This document shows, piece after piece, positions 35,977-44,934 of a stretch of 64,000 bases of DNA. The translations under genes and the position numbers were made by a program. Numbering within the stretch: the stretch's first letter is position 1; each line of letters starts with the position of its first letter. Below the pieces are notes generated by a model. It had not been told where the DNA came from and searched no databases. It was given only the letters and a program-made list of their open reading frames with translations. Location of the stretch: contig NZ_JASKMS010000015.1 of NCBI RefSeq assembly GCF_030124145.1, forward strand, positions 62,001-126,000, read 5' to 3'. The DNA is from Streptomyces sp. 378 (lineage in GTDB: Bacteria; Actinomycetota; Actinomycetes; Streptomycetales; Streptomycetaceae).

Positions 35977-36030
35977 TAGGGTGACCAGCTCAGGGACCCC
36001 TCTGCGGAGCCTTGGAGGTGGGGTACGGGG

Positions 36031-37173
36031 ATGAGTGGCGGCACGAGCAGCGCACCGGGAGCCCAGGACGCCGGGAGCCCGCCCGCCGCGTCCCGGCCAC
36101 CCGGTGATCCGGCCGGCCTGGGCATCGACCCCGACCAGCTGCCCGACGGGCTCGTCGTCGCCGACGAGCAGGGCCGGGTCATCTGCTTCAACGCGGCCGC
36201 CGAGCGCATCACCGCGGTCCGCGCCGAGGACGCCCTCGGACAGCCGCTGGAAAAGATCCTGCCGTTAGAGGACCTGGAGGGCCGGCGCTGGTGGCAGCTG
36301 ACCGACCCGTACGGCGGACTCGCCATCCGCGCCGGACAGCCCGAGCGCAATCTGCTCCTGCCCGGCGGTCGAGAGGTGCTGGTCTGCGCGCGCTACGTCC
36401 GCACCCGGCCCACCGGACCCGTACGGCGTCTGGTCGTCACCCTGCGCGACACCGAGGCCCGCCGCCGCACCGAGCGCAGCCACGCCGAACTGATCGCCAC
36501 CGTCGCCCACGAACTGCGCTCGCCGCTCACCTCCGTCAAGGGCTTCACCGCCACGCTGCTGGCCAAGTGGGAACGGTTCACCGACGATCAGAAGCGGCTG
36601 ATGCTGGAGACCGTCGACGCCGACGCCGACCGGGTCACCCGGCTCATCGCCGAGCTGCTCGACATCTCCCGCATCGACTCCGGCCGGCTGGAGGTGCGGC
36701 GCCAGCCCGTCGACATCGGCGCCGCCGTCTCCCGGCACATCCAGGCCCACGTCGCCGCCGGACAGCCGGCCGACCGGTTCCTGCTGCGCGTCCAGCAACC
36801 GCTGCCCGACCTGTGGGCCGACCCCGACAAGATCGACCAGGTGCTCGGCAACCTGCTGGAAAACGCCGTGCGGCACGGCGAGGGAACTGTCACGATCGAC
36901 GTCACGGCCACGGCGTCCCCCCGCGAGGGCGAGGACACCGGCACGTCGGTCACGGTGAGCGACGAAGGGTCCGGCATCCCGGAGGAGTCCATGAACCGCG
37001 TCTTCACCCGCTTCTGGCGGGGCAGCAAGCGCGGCGGGACGGGCCTCGGGCTCTACATCGTCAAGGGCATCGTCGAGGCCCACGGCGGCACCATCACGGT
37101 CGGCCGCGCCCCGGGTGCCGGCGCCGAGTTCCGATTTACCTTGCCCGTGAGCGCTCCGGCCTATCTCGCCTGA
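36031..37173 (+). CDS. cytoplasmic PAS-domain sensor histidine kinase, contains a TTA codon
   Basis: 380 residues without transmembrane segments. A PAS domain (about 30-125, LPDGLVVADEQGRVICFNAAAERI) precedes HisKA with His160 (VAHELRSPLTSVKGF) and HATPase with NLLENAVRHG, DEGSGIPEE and GGTGLGLYIVKGI, so all kinase motifs look intact. No response regulator gene is adjacent. Residue 79 (Leu of LPLEDLEG) is encoded by TTA at 36265-36267, which predicts bldA dependence. Signal unknown. Confidence 0.9.
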   Translation: MSGGTSSAPGAQDAGSPPAASRPPGDPAGLGIDPDQLPDGLVVADEQGRVICFNAAAERITAVRAEDALGQPLEKILPLEDLEGRRWWQLTDPYGGLAIRAGQPERNLLLPGGREVLVCARYVRTRPTGPVRRLVVTLRDTEARRRTERSHAELIATVAHELRSPLTSVKGFTATLLAKWERFTDDQKRLMLETVDADADRVTRLIAELLDISRIDSGRLEVRRQPVDIGAAVSRHIQAHVAAGQPADRFLLRVQQPLPDLWADPDKIDQVLGNLLENAVRHGEGTVTIDVTATASPREGEDTGTSVTVSDEGSGIPEESMNRVFTRFWRGSKRGGTGLGLYIVKGIVEAHGGTITVGRAPGAGAEFRFTLPVSAPAYLA

Positions 37174-37301
37174 GCCCCGCGGGCGCATGCGTATACCTCC
37201 ACCCCGTTAGACTCGGCCCTTGGCACCTTTGTGTCCCTTCAGGCGGCCGTCCGAGTCGGAGACGGGGACCTCCAGCCAGCCAATCGGAAGCACGGGAAGA
37301 G

Positions 37302-38429
37302 ATGTCGGCACCGAATAAGTCGTACGACCCTGTCGAGGTCGAGACGTTGAAACCGGAAGAGATCGAGCGCATGCGGGACGAGGCGCTCGCCGCCTTCGCC
37401 GCCGCGGACTCCCTCGACGCGCTCCACGAGGCCAAGGTCGCCCAGACCGGCCCCGCCTCGCCGCTGGCCCTCGCCAACCGCGAGATCGGCGCCCTGCCCC
37501 CGCACGCCAAGGCCGAGGCGGGCAAGCGCGTCGGCCAAGCCCGCGGTGCCGTGAACAAGGCCCTCGCCGCCCGCCAGGTGGAACTCGAGGCCGAACGGGA
37601 CGCGCGCGTGCTCGTCGAGGAGGCGGTGGACGTCACACTGCCGTACGACCGTGTGCCGTCCGGCGCCCGGCACCCGCTCACCACGATGATGGAGCGGGTC
37701 GCTGACGTCTTCGTGGCCATGGGCTACGAGGTCGCCGAGGGACCGGAGGCCGAGGCGGAGTGGTTCAACTTCGACGCGCTCAACTTCCTGCCCGACCACC
37801 CGGCCCGGCAGATGCAGGACACCTTCTTCGTGCGGGGCCCCGAGGGCACCGAGGAGTCCGGGTCCGGCGTCGTCCTGCGCACGCATACCTCGCCGGTGCA
37901 GGCCCGCGCGCTGCTCGACCGTGAGCTGCCGGTCTACATCGTCTGCCCCGGCCGGGTGTTCCGCACCGACGAGCTGGACGCCACGCACACGCCCGTCTTC
38001 CACCAGATCGAGCTGCTCGCGGTGGACGAGGGCCTGACGATGGCGGACCTCAAGGGCACCCTGGACCACATGGTCCAGGCCCTGTTCGGCGCGGACATGA
38101 AGACCCGGCTGCGGCCGAACTACTTCCCGTTCACCGAGCCCAGCGCCGAGATGGACATGCTCTGCTACGTCTGCAAGGGCGAGTCCATCGGCAACCCCGA
38201 CCGCCCCTGCCGCACCTGCTCCTCCGAGGGCTGGATCGAGCTGGGCGGCTGCGGCATGGTCAACCCGCGGGTGCTCACCGCCTGCGGCGTCGACCCCGAG
38301 AAGTACAGCGGGTTCGCCTTCGGGTTCGGCATCGAGCGGATGCTGATGTTCCGCCACAACGTCGAAGACATGCGAGACATGGTCGAGGGTGACGTCCGGT
38401 TCACCCGGCCGTTCGGGATGGAGATCTGA
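37302..38429 (+). CDS. pheS: phenylalanyl-tRNA synthetase alpha subunit
   Basis: 375 residues from the ATG at 37302 with GGGAAGAG upstream. An N-terminal coiled coil (about 15-90) is followed by the class II catalytic core: motif 1 region around HPLTTMMERV, motif 2 CPGRVFRTDELDATHTPVFHQIE, and motif 3 GFGIERMLM at the C-terminus. Together with PheT it charges tRNA-Phe as an alpha2-beta2 enzyme. The stop TGA shares its A with the pheT ATG. Confidence 0.97.
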   Translation: MSAPNKSYDPVEVETLKPEEIERMRDEALAAFAAADSLDALHEAKVAQTGPASPLALANREIGALPPHAKAEAGKRVGQARGAVNKALAARQVELEAERDARVLVEEAVDVTLPYDRVPSGARHPLTTMMERVADVFVAMGYEVAEGPEAEAEWFNFDALNFLPDHPARQMQDTFFVRGPEGTEESGSGVVLRTHTSPVQARALLDRELPVYIVCPGRVFRTDELDATHTPVFHQIELLAVDEGLTMADLKGTLDHMVQALFGADMKTRLRPNYFPFTEPSAEMDMLCYVCKGESIGNPDRPCRTCSSEGWIELGGCGMVNPRVLTACGVDPEKYSGFAFGFGIERMLMFRHNVEDMRDMVEGDVRFTRPFGMEI

Positions 38430-40972
38430 TGCGGGTCCCGCTTTCTTGGCTGCGGGAGTACGTCGACCTGCCGGAGACGGAGACCGGCCGGGACGTGCAG
38501 GCCAAGCTCATTTCGGCCGGTCTGGAGGTCGAGACCGTCGAGCAGCTCGGCGCCGACCTCAAGGGCCCGCTGGTCGTCGGCCAGGTGGCGACGATCGAGG
38601 AGCTGACGGAGTTCAAGAAGCCGATCCGCTTCTGCACCGTCGACGTCGGCCAGGCTGGGGGCACCTCCCAGGCTTTCGGCACTGGGGGAGGCACGGGGGA
38701 GCCGCAGGAGATCATCTGCGGCGCCCGCAACTTCGCCGTCGGCGACAAGGTCGTCGTGGCGCTGCCCGGCGCCGTCCTGCCCGGGGACTTCCAGATCGCC
38801 GAGCGCAAGACCTACGGTCGGATGTCGCGCGGCATGATCTGCTCCAGCGACGAGCTGAACATGGGCGACGACGGCACCAAGGGCATCATCGTCCTGCCGC
38901 CGGAGACCGAGATCGGCAAGGACGCCGTCGAACTGCTGGAACTGGTCGACGAGGTCCTCGACATCGCGGTCACGCCCGACCGCGGCTACTGCCTGTCCAT
39001 CCGCGGTGTCGCCCGCGAGACAGCCACCGCCTACGGCCTGCCGCTGCGCGACCCGGCGCTGCTCGACGTGCCCGGACCGAACGCGTACGGCTACCCGGTG
39101 CGGATCTCCGACCCCACCGGCTGCGACCGCTTCACCGCCCGCACGGTGACCGGTCTCAGCGCCGAGGCCCGCTCCCCGATCTGGCTCCGGCGCCGGCTCC
39201 AGAAGGTCGGCATGCGCCCGATCTCGCTCGCCGTCGACGTCACCAACTACGTGATGACGGAGCTCGGCCAGCCCCTGCACGCCTACGACCGCGGTCTGGT
39301 CCAGGGCACGATCGGGGTGCGCCGGGCCGAGGCGGGCGAGAAGCTCACCACCCTGGACGGTGTCGAGCGCACGCTGGACGCCGAGGACCTGGTGATCACC
39401 GACGACCGCGGCCCGATCGGGCTCGCCGGCGTCATGGGCGGCGCCAACACGGAGATCGCCGACCACGACGACGTGCAGAACGCCACGTCCGACGTGGTCA
39501 TCGAGGCGGCGCACTTCGACGCGGTGTCGATCGCGCGCACCGCCCGCCGGCACAAGCTGTCCTCCGAGGCGTCCCGGCGCTTCGAGCGCGGCGTCGACCC
39601 GCAGGCCGCGGCGGCCGCCGCGCAGCGCACCGTCGATCTGCTGGTCCTGCTCGCGGGAGGCACCGCCGAGGCCGGTGTGACCGAGATCCTCGCCCCGTCC
39701 GCGCCGCGCACCATCACCATTCCGTCCGACCACCCGGACAAGGTCGCGGGCGTCGCCTACGGCCGCGAGACCGTCGTGCGCCGCCTCCAGGAGGTCGGCT
39801 GCGACGTGTACGGGCAGGACGAGCTGATCGTCACCGTGCCGTCCTGGCGTCCGGACCTCACCGACCCGAACGACCTGGCCGAAGAGGTCATCCGGCTGGA
39901 GGGCTACGAGAACCTGCCCTCCACGCTGCCCAAGCCGCCGGCCGGCCGCGGTCTGACCGACCGGCAGCGGCTGCACCGCCGCGTGGGCCGGGCCCTGGCC
40001 GGTGCCGGGTACGTCGAGGCGCTGAACTACCCGTTCATCGGCGAGCAGGTCTTCGACCAGCTCGGCCTCGACGCGGACGACCCGGTCCGCCGCGTCGTGA
40101 AGCTCAGCAACCCGCTCAGCGACGAGGAGCCCGCGCTGCGCACGACGCTGCTGCCGGGTCTGCTCGCCGCCCTGCGGCGCAACGACGGCCGGGGCTCGCA
40201 CGACCTCGCGCTGTTCGAGACGGGTCTGGTCTTCCGGCCGCGCGAGGAGCAGCGGATCGCCGCCGTGCTGCCCGTCGACCGGCGCCCGGCGGATGAGGAA
40301 CTCGCCGAGCTGAACGCGGCGCTGCCCGAGCAGCCGCGGCACGTCGCCGTGGTCCTCGCCGGTGCGCGCGAGCAGGCCGGCTGGTGGGGCAAGGGCCGTC
40401 CGGCCGACTGGGCCGACGCGGTCGAGGCCGCCCGGGCCGTCGCGCGGGAGGCCGGTGCCGCACTCGTCATCCGCAAGGGGCAGTACGGGCCGTGGCACCC
40501 GGGGCGGTGCGCCGAGCTGGTGCTCACCGTCGACGGTGCCGAGCGGGTCGTGGGGCACGCGGGCGAGTTGCACCCGCGGGTCGTGAAGGCCCTCGGGCTG
40601 CCCGCGCGCACCTGTGCGATGGAGATCGACCTGAACGCGGTGGAAAGTGCCGGTGATGCCACGACGGCGGCACCGCGGATCTCCACGTTCCCCGTCGCCA
40701 CGCAGGACGTCGCCCTGGTCGTCGACGCGTTCGTGCCGGCCGCCGAGGTCGAGGCGGCGCTGCGGGACGGGGCGGGGGAACTGCTGGAGTCCATCCGGCT
40801 GTTCGACGTGTACGAGAACGCCGAGCAGTTGGGGGAGGGGCGGAAGTCGCTCGCCTATGCGCTGCGGTTCCGGGCCTCCGACCGGACGCTGACCGTGGAC
40901 GAGGCGTCCGCGGCCCGGGACGCCGCGGTGGCCCTCGCGGGCGAGCGGGTGGGTGCGGAACTGCGGAGCTGA
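38429..40972 (+). CDS. pheT: phenylalanyl-tRNA synthetase beta subunit, with repeat-derived insertion
   Basis: 847 residues, starting on the last base of pheS (TGATG). Domains in order: tRNA-binding EMAP-like (about 40-165), B3/B4 editing region, B5, the catalytic-like core (AEEVIRLEGYENLP onward) and the C-terminal FDX-ACB anticodon domain (ISTFPVATQDVALVVD). Between CTVDVG and EPQEIICGA, about 16 extra residues (QAGGTSQAFGTGGGTG) interrupt the tRNA-binding domain; they are encoded by a G-rich hairpin-forming sequence at 38655-38694. Confidence 0.96.
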   Translation: MRVPLSWLREYVDLPETETGRDVQAKLISAGLEVETVEQLGADLKGPLVVGQVATIEELTEFKKPIRFCTVDVGQAGGTSQAFGTGGGTGEPQEIICGARNFAVGDKVVVALPGAVLPGDFQIAERKTYGRMSRGMICSSDELNMGDDGTKGIIVLPPETEIGKDAVELLELVDEVLDIAVTPDRGYCLSIRGVARETATAYGLPLRDPALLDVPGPNAYGYPVRISDPTGCDRFTARTVTGLSAEARSPIWLRRRLQKVGMRPISLAVDVTNYVMTELGQPLHAYDRGLVQGTIGVRRAEAGEKLTTLDGVERTLDAEDLVITDDRGPIGLAGVMGGANTEIADHDDVQNATSDVVIEAAHFDAVSIARTARRHKLSSEASRRFERGVDPQAAAAAAQRTVDLLVLLAGGTAEAGVTEILAPSAPRTITIPSDHPDKVAGVAYGRETVVRRLQEVGCDVYGQDELIVTVPSWRPDLTDPNDLAEEVIRLEGYENLPSTLPKPPAGRGLTDRQRLHRRVGRALAGAGYVEALNYPFIGEQVFDQLGLDADDPVRRVVKLSNPLSDEEPALRTTLLPGLLAALRRNDGRGSHDLALFETGLVFRPREEQRIAAVLPVDRRPADEELAELNAALPEQPRHVAVVLAGAREQAGWWGKGRPADWADAVEAARAVAREAGAALVIRKGQYGPWHPGRCAELVLTVDGAERVVGHAGELHPRVVKALGLPARTCAMEIDLNAVESAGDATTAAPRISTFPVATQDVALVVDAFVPAAEVEAALRDGAGELLESIRLFDVYENAEQLGEGRKSLAYALRFRASDRTLTVDEASAARDAAVALAGERVGAELRS
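38655..38694 (+). repeat. G-rich hairpin-forming repeat inserted in frame within pheT
   Basis: It begins CTGGGGGCACCTCCCAGG and ends ACTGGGGGAGGCAC. CCTCCCA can pair with the later TGGGGGAGG. From memory this resembles interspersed intergenic repeats of Streptomyces genomes. Here it is translated as about 16 Gly/Thr-rich residues. The repeat identity needs a genome search. Confidence 0.5.
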
Positions 40973-41020
40973 GTGCCCAAGGGAAGGGGACTGCGGTGTC
41001 TTGGCGCCTGCGGGTTCGTC

Positions 41021-41053
41021 GTGGTCGTTCGCGCAGTTCCCCGCGCCCCCGAG
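41021..41053 (+). repeat. interspersed GC-rich intergenic repeat, copy B
   Basis: The core TCGCGCAGTTCCCCGCGC matches copy A at 7533-7563 with one difference in the first 16 bases. As with copy A it follows directly after a stop codon region, here that of pheT. Confidence 0.6.
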
Positions 41054-41123
41054 AAAGGGTCGGGTCACCTCACTCGTTTGAGTGGTAAAGGTGGATGATC
41101 TCCCCCTTTTCGGTGTGCTGTCG

Positions 41124-41163
41124 ACAGAATCGGACCGGCCTTCTCGGGCCGGTCCGATTCTGT
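41124..41163 (+). terminator. perfect 17-bp hairpin terminator after pheT
   Basis: ACAGAATCGGACCGGCC (41124-41140) is the exact complement of GGCCGGTCCGATTCTGT (41147-41163), with loop TTCTCG. It should end pheST transcription. It lies inside a possible longer reading frame of the next gene and argues for that gene starting at 41193. Confidence 0.85.
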
Positions 41164-41192
41164 GTGTCAGGGCCTATGGGGGGGCCATCGGC

Positions 41193-42197
41193 ATGATCCA
41201 CATCAGGGGTCGGGTGCGCAGCCTCGGTCTGCCCGCGGTATGGGGCGCGGCGGCTGTCACGTACAAGCTGGCCTGCCCGCTCGCCCAGGAGACCGGCCTC
41301 CAGGCCCGGATCGTCACCAGCGCGGTGTTCTTCGCGGTGGGGACCGGGCTGATTCTGCATGTGCGGCGGTCGCTGATGCGCGAACTGCGTCAGCTGCGCC
41401 GGGTCGCGGGCGCCGCGCAGAGCGCCCTGCTGCGGCCGTTGCCCGCCCGGATCGACGGGCTGGACGTGGCGGCCGCCCAGGTGGCGGCGGAGCGTGGTGC
41501 CGCGGTCGGGGGCGACCTGTACGAGGTCGTCGCCACCGAACACGGCGTACGGGCCGTGATGGGTGACGTACGCGGGCACGGGATCGGCGCGTTCGGGACC
41601 GTCGCCGCCGTGCTCGGCTGCTTCCGCGAGGCCGCGCACGACGAGCAGGACCTCGGCGGGGTGCTGCGGCGGCTGGAGCGGGCTCTGGAGCGGCATCTGC
41701 GTCAGGAGCATCCCGCGAGTGCGGCCGAGGAGTTCGTGACCCTGCTGCTCGTGGAGATCCGGCCCGACGGTGCGATGCTCGCGCTGAACTGCGGCCATCC
41801 GTGGCCGTACCGGGTGAGCGGCGTCGAGGTGGAACAGCTGGCTCCCGGCGATCCGCATCCGCCCCTGGGGCTGTTCCCCCTGCCGGCCGTTCTGCCGACC
41901 GTGGACCTGGGGTATCTCCAGGCCGACGAGGCGCTGTTCCTCTTCACGGACGGCGCCCAGGACGCGCGGGACGCCCGTGGCCGGTTCTTCCCGCTGGCCA
42001 CCGCGTTGACGAGCGTCGCGCGGGACGGTCCGCTCTCCTCGCGGGGTGTCGTCGCAAGGATCTCCACGGCCCTCCTCCACCACACCCGGGGCACTCCTCC
42101 GGACGACATCGCCCTGCTGGTGCTCACCAACAGCCGGAGGACGCCGTCGGGGGCGCGAACATCCACGACGCACCCGCAGCAGAGCACACACCTCTGA
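41193..42197 (+). CDS. membrane PP2C/SpoIIE-type serine phosphatase
   Basis: 334 residues from the ATG at 41193; an upstream in-frame GTG at 41082 would place the pheT terminator inside the gene. Two N-terminal transmembrane helices (about 15-60) precede a SpoIIE-type phosphatase domain with the metal-binding aspartates in GGDLYEV, MGDVRGHGIGA, LNCGHPWPYRV and LFTDGAQDARD, so it looks catalytically competent. Such enzymes usually act on anti-sigma-factor antagonists; no such partner is adjacent. Confidence 0.88.
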   Translation: MIHIRGRVRSLGLPAVWGAAAVTYKLACPLAQETGLQARIVTSAVFFAVGTGLILHVRRSLMRELRQLRRVAGAAQSALLRPLPARIDGLDVAAAQVAAERGAAVGGDLYEVVATEHGVRAVMGDVRGHGIGAFGTVAAVLGCFREAAHDEQDLGGVLRRLERALERHLRQEHPASAAEEFVTLLLVEIRPDGAMLALNCGHPWPYRVSGVEVEQLAPGDPHPPLGLFPLPAVLPTVDLGYLQADEALFLFTDGAQDARDARGRFFPLATALTSVARDGPLSSRGVVARISTALLHHTRGTPPDDIALLVLTNSRRTPSGARTSTTHPQQSTHL

Positions 42198-42401
42198 CAC
42201 CACGGCGGGAGATCGCGCCGCCGGCGATGCCGTCCGCCCCGCCACGGAGTGTCGGGCAGGCGGCCGGGCGGACGGCGGTAGCGGGCCGCCGCGTGTACGA
42301 GGGGGAGCCGGCGGCCCGGCCGGCCTCTTTCGAGGCAGTTCAGTCAACCGGTCGGCGACTCTGAGCGACAGTGCGCACACCGTGCGGATTCGAGCACTCC
42401 G

Positions 42402-42418
42402 TTCACACCCCGTGTGAA
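42402..42418. promoter_or_regulatory. palindrome upstream of the TPR-like regulator
   Basis: TTCACAC-ccc-GTGTGAA is a perfect 7-bp inverted repeat 46 bases before the regulator gene. CACAC-G-GTGTG with a following GTGTGAA-like arm occurs again at 44827-44840 upstream of the small membrane gene at 44935. Operator function is inference. Confidence 0.4.
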
Positions 42419-42464
42419 GGCGTAACCACTAATCTGGCCGCACCGAGCCATCCGGGGGGCCCAC

Positions 42465-43805
42465 ATGCAGCCCAACACTCTGCTCGACGCGATCCTGGAC
42501 GAGGCGGGGATCTCGCACGCGGGGCTGGCCGCACACGTCAATCAGGCGGGACGAGCCCGTGGCCTGTCCCTGAGGTACGAACACACCGCCGTCGCCCGGT
42601 GGCTGAAGGGGCAGCGGCCCCGGGGTCAGGTGCCCGACCTGATCTGCGAGGTGCTCGCGGGCCGGCTGCAACGGCAGGTCACCCTCGACGACATCGGCCT
42701 CGGCGTGCCCGGCGAGCCCTCCGCCCCGCACACCGGCTCCCTGTCCGGGTTCGTCGAACGGGCCACCGCCCTGTGGCGATCCGACCAGCAGCAGCGTCCG
42801 CACATCCTCGGCGCGCCCGCCCTCACCGGCACGCCCGCCGTGATGCCGGTGTGGGAGTGGGAGAACCCCCCCGAGGACGTCGACGTCTCCCGCGGTGGCC
42901 GGCACCGGGTCACCTCGGGCGACCTGGAGATGCTGCGGGCCGCCCGCACGCACTACGAGCAGATGTACCGCAAGGCCGGGGGCATCGCGACACGGGCCCG
43001 TATCGTCGGCTTCCTGAACGCCGAGGCCGCCCCGCTGCTGCGCGGCGGTTACACCGACCAGACCGGCCGGCAACTGCACCGCGCCACCGGCGGGTTGGTG
43101 GCCGTCGCCGGCATCTGCGCCTATGACTCCGACGCGCACGGACTCGCCCAGCGCTACTTCCACCAGGCGCTGCGGCTCGCGAAGGCCAGCGGGGACCGGG
43201 GACTCGGTGCGTATGTGATCGCCCTGCTGGTCAACCAGTCGCTGTTCATGCGGGAGTACCGGCAGTCCGTCGCCTTCGCGGAGGCCGCGCTGCGGGCCGC
43301 CGGCAAGCACATCACCCCGGCGCTCGCCTCCGACCTGTACGCCATGCAGGCCAAGGCCTACGCGCATCTCGGCGACGGCGGCAGCGCCCTGTCCTGCATC
43401 CGGCGGGCCGAGCAGTCGGCCGAGCGGATCCGGCGCGGTTACGAGCCCGACGAGACCGGCTATGTCCAGCCGGGGCTGGTCAATGTGCAGGTGGCGGAGG
43501 CGCTGCTCAGCCTCGGGGAGATCGCGGCCGCCGGGGAGCATGCCGCGGCCGCCGTGGACAACCCGGCGCACGATCGCGGCCGGGTGCATCGGCTGGCCAT
43601 GCTCAGCACCATCGAACTGCGGCAGGGCAACGCCGACAAGGCGGTGGCCATCGCCGTGCAGATGGCCGAGCAGGCCCGGGGCATGGAGTCCCAGCGGCTG
43701 CGCGACCGGCTGCGCGCGGTGCGGGAGCACCTGGTGCGCAGTGGTTGCGCCGGCACGGCCGAGGCCGCCGAGCTCATCGACGGAGCCCTGCGCGTACCGT
43801 TGTAG
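42465..43805 (+). CDS. NsdA-like regulatory protein with N-terminal HTH and TPR-like repeats
   Basis: 446 residues. An N-terminal HTH-like segment (about 5-60: LLDAILDEAGISHAGLAAHV, VARWLKGQRPRG) is followed by a linker with WEWENPPEDVDVSRGG and, from about residue 150, helical repeats of TPR character (DAHGLAQRYFHQALRLAKAS, YVIALLVNQSLFMREYRQSV). This architecture occurs in Streptomyces developmental/antibiotic regulators such as NsdA. Target unknown. A palindrome lies just upstream. Confidence 0.78.
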   Translation: MQPNTLLDAILDEAGISHAGLAAHVNQAGRARGLSLRYEHTAVARWLKGQRPRGQVPDLICEVLAGRLQRQVTLDDIGLGVPGEPSAPHTGSLSGFVERATALWRSDQQQRPHILGAPALTGTPAVMPVWEWENPPEDVDVSRGGRHRVTSGDLEMLRAARTHYEQMYRKAGGIATRARIVGFLNAEAAPLLRGGYTDQTGRQLHRATGGLVAVAGICAYDSDAHGLAQRYFHQALRLAKASGDRGLGAYVIALLVNQSLFMREYRQSVAFAEAALRAAGKHITPALASDLYAMQAKAYAHLGDGGSALSCIRRAEQSAERIRRGYEPDETGYVQPGLVNVQVAEALLSLGEIAAAGEHAAAAVDNPAHDRGRVHRLAMLSTIELRQGNADKAVAIAVQMAEQARGMESQRLRDRLRAVREHLVRSGCAGTAEAAELIDGALRVPL

Positions 43806-43909
43806 ATCGGGCGTGGTGCCCGTGTCGCCCCCAGGCGCTTCCCGCGCGCCTGCTGTCCGTGCGTCCCTGCTGCGATATTGCCACTTACTCGACGGAAGGT
43901 GGCAGAACC

Positions 43910-44455
43910 GTGCAGTGGACGAAACACAACGAGCAAACTGTGTACTCAAACCGCTGGTTCAGCGTCAATCTCGCGGATGTCGAACTGCCGGACGGCCGGC
44001 ATCTGGACCACTTCCTCATACGGCTGAGGCCCGTCGCGGTGGCCACGGTCGTGAACGAGGCCAACGAGGTGCTCCTGCTCTGGCGGCACCGTTTCATCAC
44101 CGACAGCTGGGGGTGGGAACTCGCGGCCGGGGTGGTCGAGGACGGCGAGGACATCGCCCGCGCGGCCGCCAGGGAACTGGAGGAGGAGACCGGCTGGCGG
44201 CCGGGGCCCCTGCACCACCTCATGAGCGTGGAGCCGTCCAACGGGCTCACCGACGCCCGGCACCACGTGTACTGGGCCGCCGACGGCGAGTACGTCGGGC
44301 ACCCCGTGGACGACTTCGAGTCGGACCGCCGGGAATGGGTGCCTCTCAAACTCGTCCCGGACATGGTCGCCCGCGGTGAGGTCCCGGCCGCCAACATGGC
44401 GGCCGCGTTACTTCTGCTGCACCATCTGAGGCTGGGTCAGGACCCGTTGCCCTGA
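43910..44455 (+). CDS. NUDIX hydrolase, contains a TTA codon
   Basis: 181 residues from the GTG at 43910. The Nudix box starts at about residue 74 (GVVEDGEDIARAAARELEEE followed by TGW), fitting Gx5Ex7REUxEExGU. Overall similarity is to ADP-ribose/ADP-sugar pyrophosphatases, with substrate unproven. Leu167 in the C-terminal AAALLLLHHL is encoded by TTA (44408-44410), so the last residues should require bldA tRNA. Confidence 0.88.
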   Translation: MQWTKHNEQTVYSNRWFSVNLADVELPDGRHLDHFLIRLRPVAVATVVNEANEVLLLWRHRFITDSWGWELAAGVVEDGEDIARAAARELEEETGWRPGPLHHLMSVEPSNGLTDARHHVYWAADGEYVGHPVDDFESDRREWVPLKLVPDMVARGEVPAANMAAALLLLHHLRLGQDPLP

Positions 44456-44456
44456 G

Positions 44457-44714
44457 CTAATGCCCCAGCGCCTGCCAGATCGCCACGACGAGGGCACCCA
44501 CGGCGGTGAGGGCGGCGACCGCGGGCAGCGGCCAGCGCGCGTGTTCGAGTGTGTGGATCCGGGTGTTGAGCTCGTCGAGTTCCTTGGCGGTTTCCTCGGT
44601 GCGGTGACTGAGCAGCGCCAGCCCGCCCTCCACGCGGGCGTAGGCCACATCGAGGCGGCGTCGTAACTCTGCGAGTTCTCCATGGACGACGGGATGCTCG
44701 GGATCGATGGTCAC
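44457..44714 (-). CDS. small coiled-coil membrane protein, contains a TTA codon
   Basis: 85 residues from a GTG at 44714. A charged helical N-terminal part with heptad-like pattern (LAELRRRLDVAYARVEGGLA and on to about 58) leads to a C-terminal transmembrane helix (about 62-82, LPAVAALTAVGALVVAIWQAL). Leu17 is encoded by TTA (44664-44666 on the minus strand). Its stop is 2 bases from the Nudix stop (convergent), and both genes carry TTA codons. Function unknown. Confidence 0.72.
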   Translation of the reverse strand: MTIDPEHPVVHGELAELRRRLDVAYARVEGGLALLSHRTEETAKELDELNTRIHTLEHARWPLPAVAALTAVGALVVAIWQALGH

Positions 44715-44934
44715 GAGTCCGCTCCTTTCCGTAGTCGTTTCACATCCCTTGCATGCTCATGGGGAGTCAACTCGCCTGGTGGGCGCCTGGGGAGAGTGTG
44801 CGAGGGGCATATGCGAGCCCGGCGCGCACACGGTGTGTGAATGCCGCGGGCCCGGCGCCAACTCAGGTGCCGGGCCCGCCGACTGGCCGAAATCTGACCG
44901 TCCGTAATCGGTCTCGGCGGGTACCCGGGACCGC

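Noticed and set aside
37174..37301. Possible T-box leader before pheS
   Set aside because: Only 128 bases, no visible T-box consensus or terminator.
38165..41068. Open frame of 967 codons on the minus strand opposite pheT
   Set aside because: Shadow frame with low-complexity composition; pheT on the plus strand has all expected domains.
41082..41192. Longer start of the PP2C-type phosphatase at GTG 41082
   Set aside because: It would put the 17-bp pheT terminator inside the coding region; the ATG at 41193 gives a normal protein.
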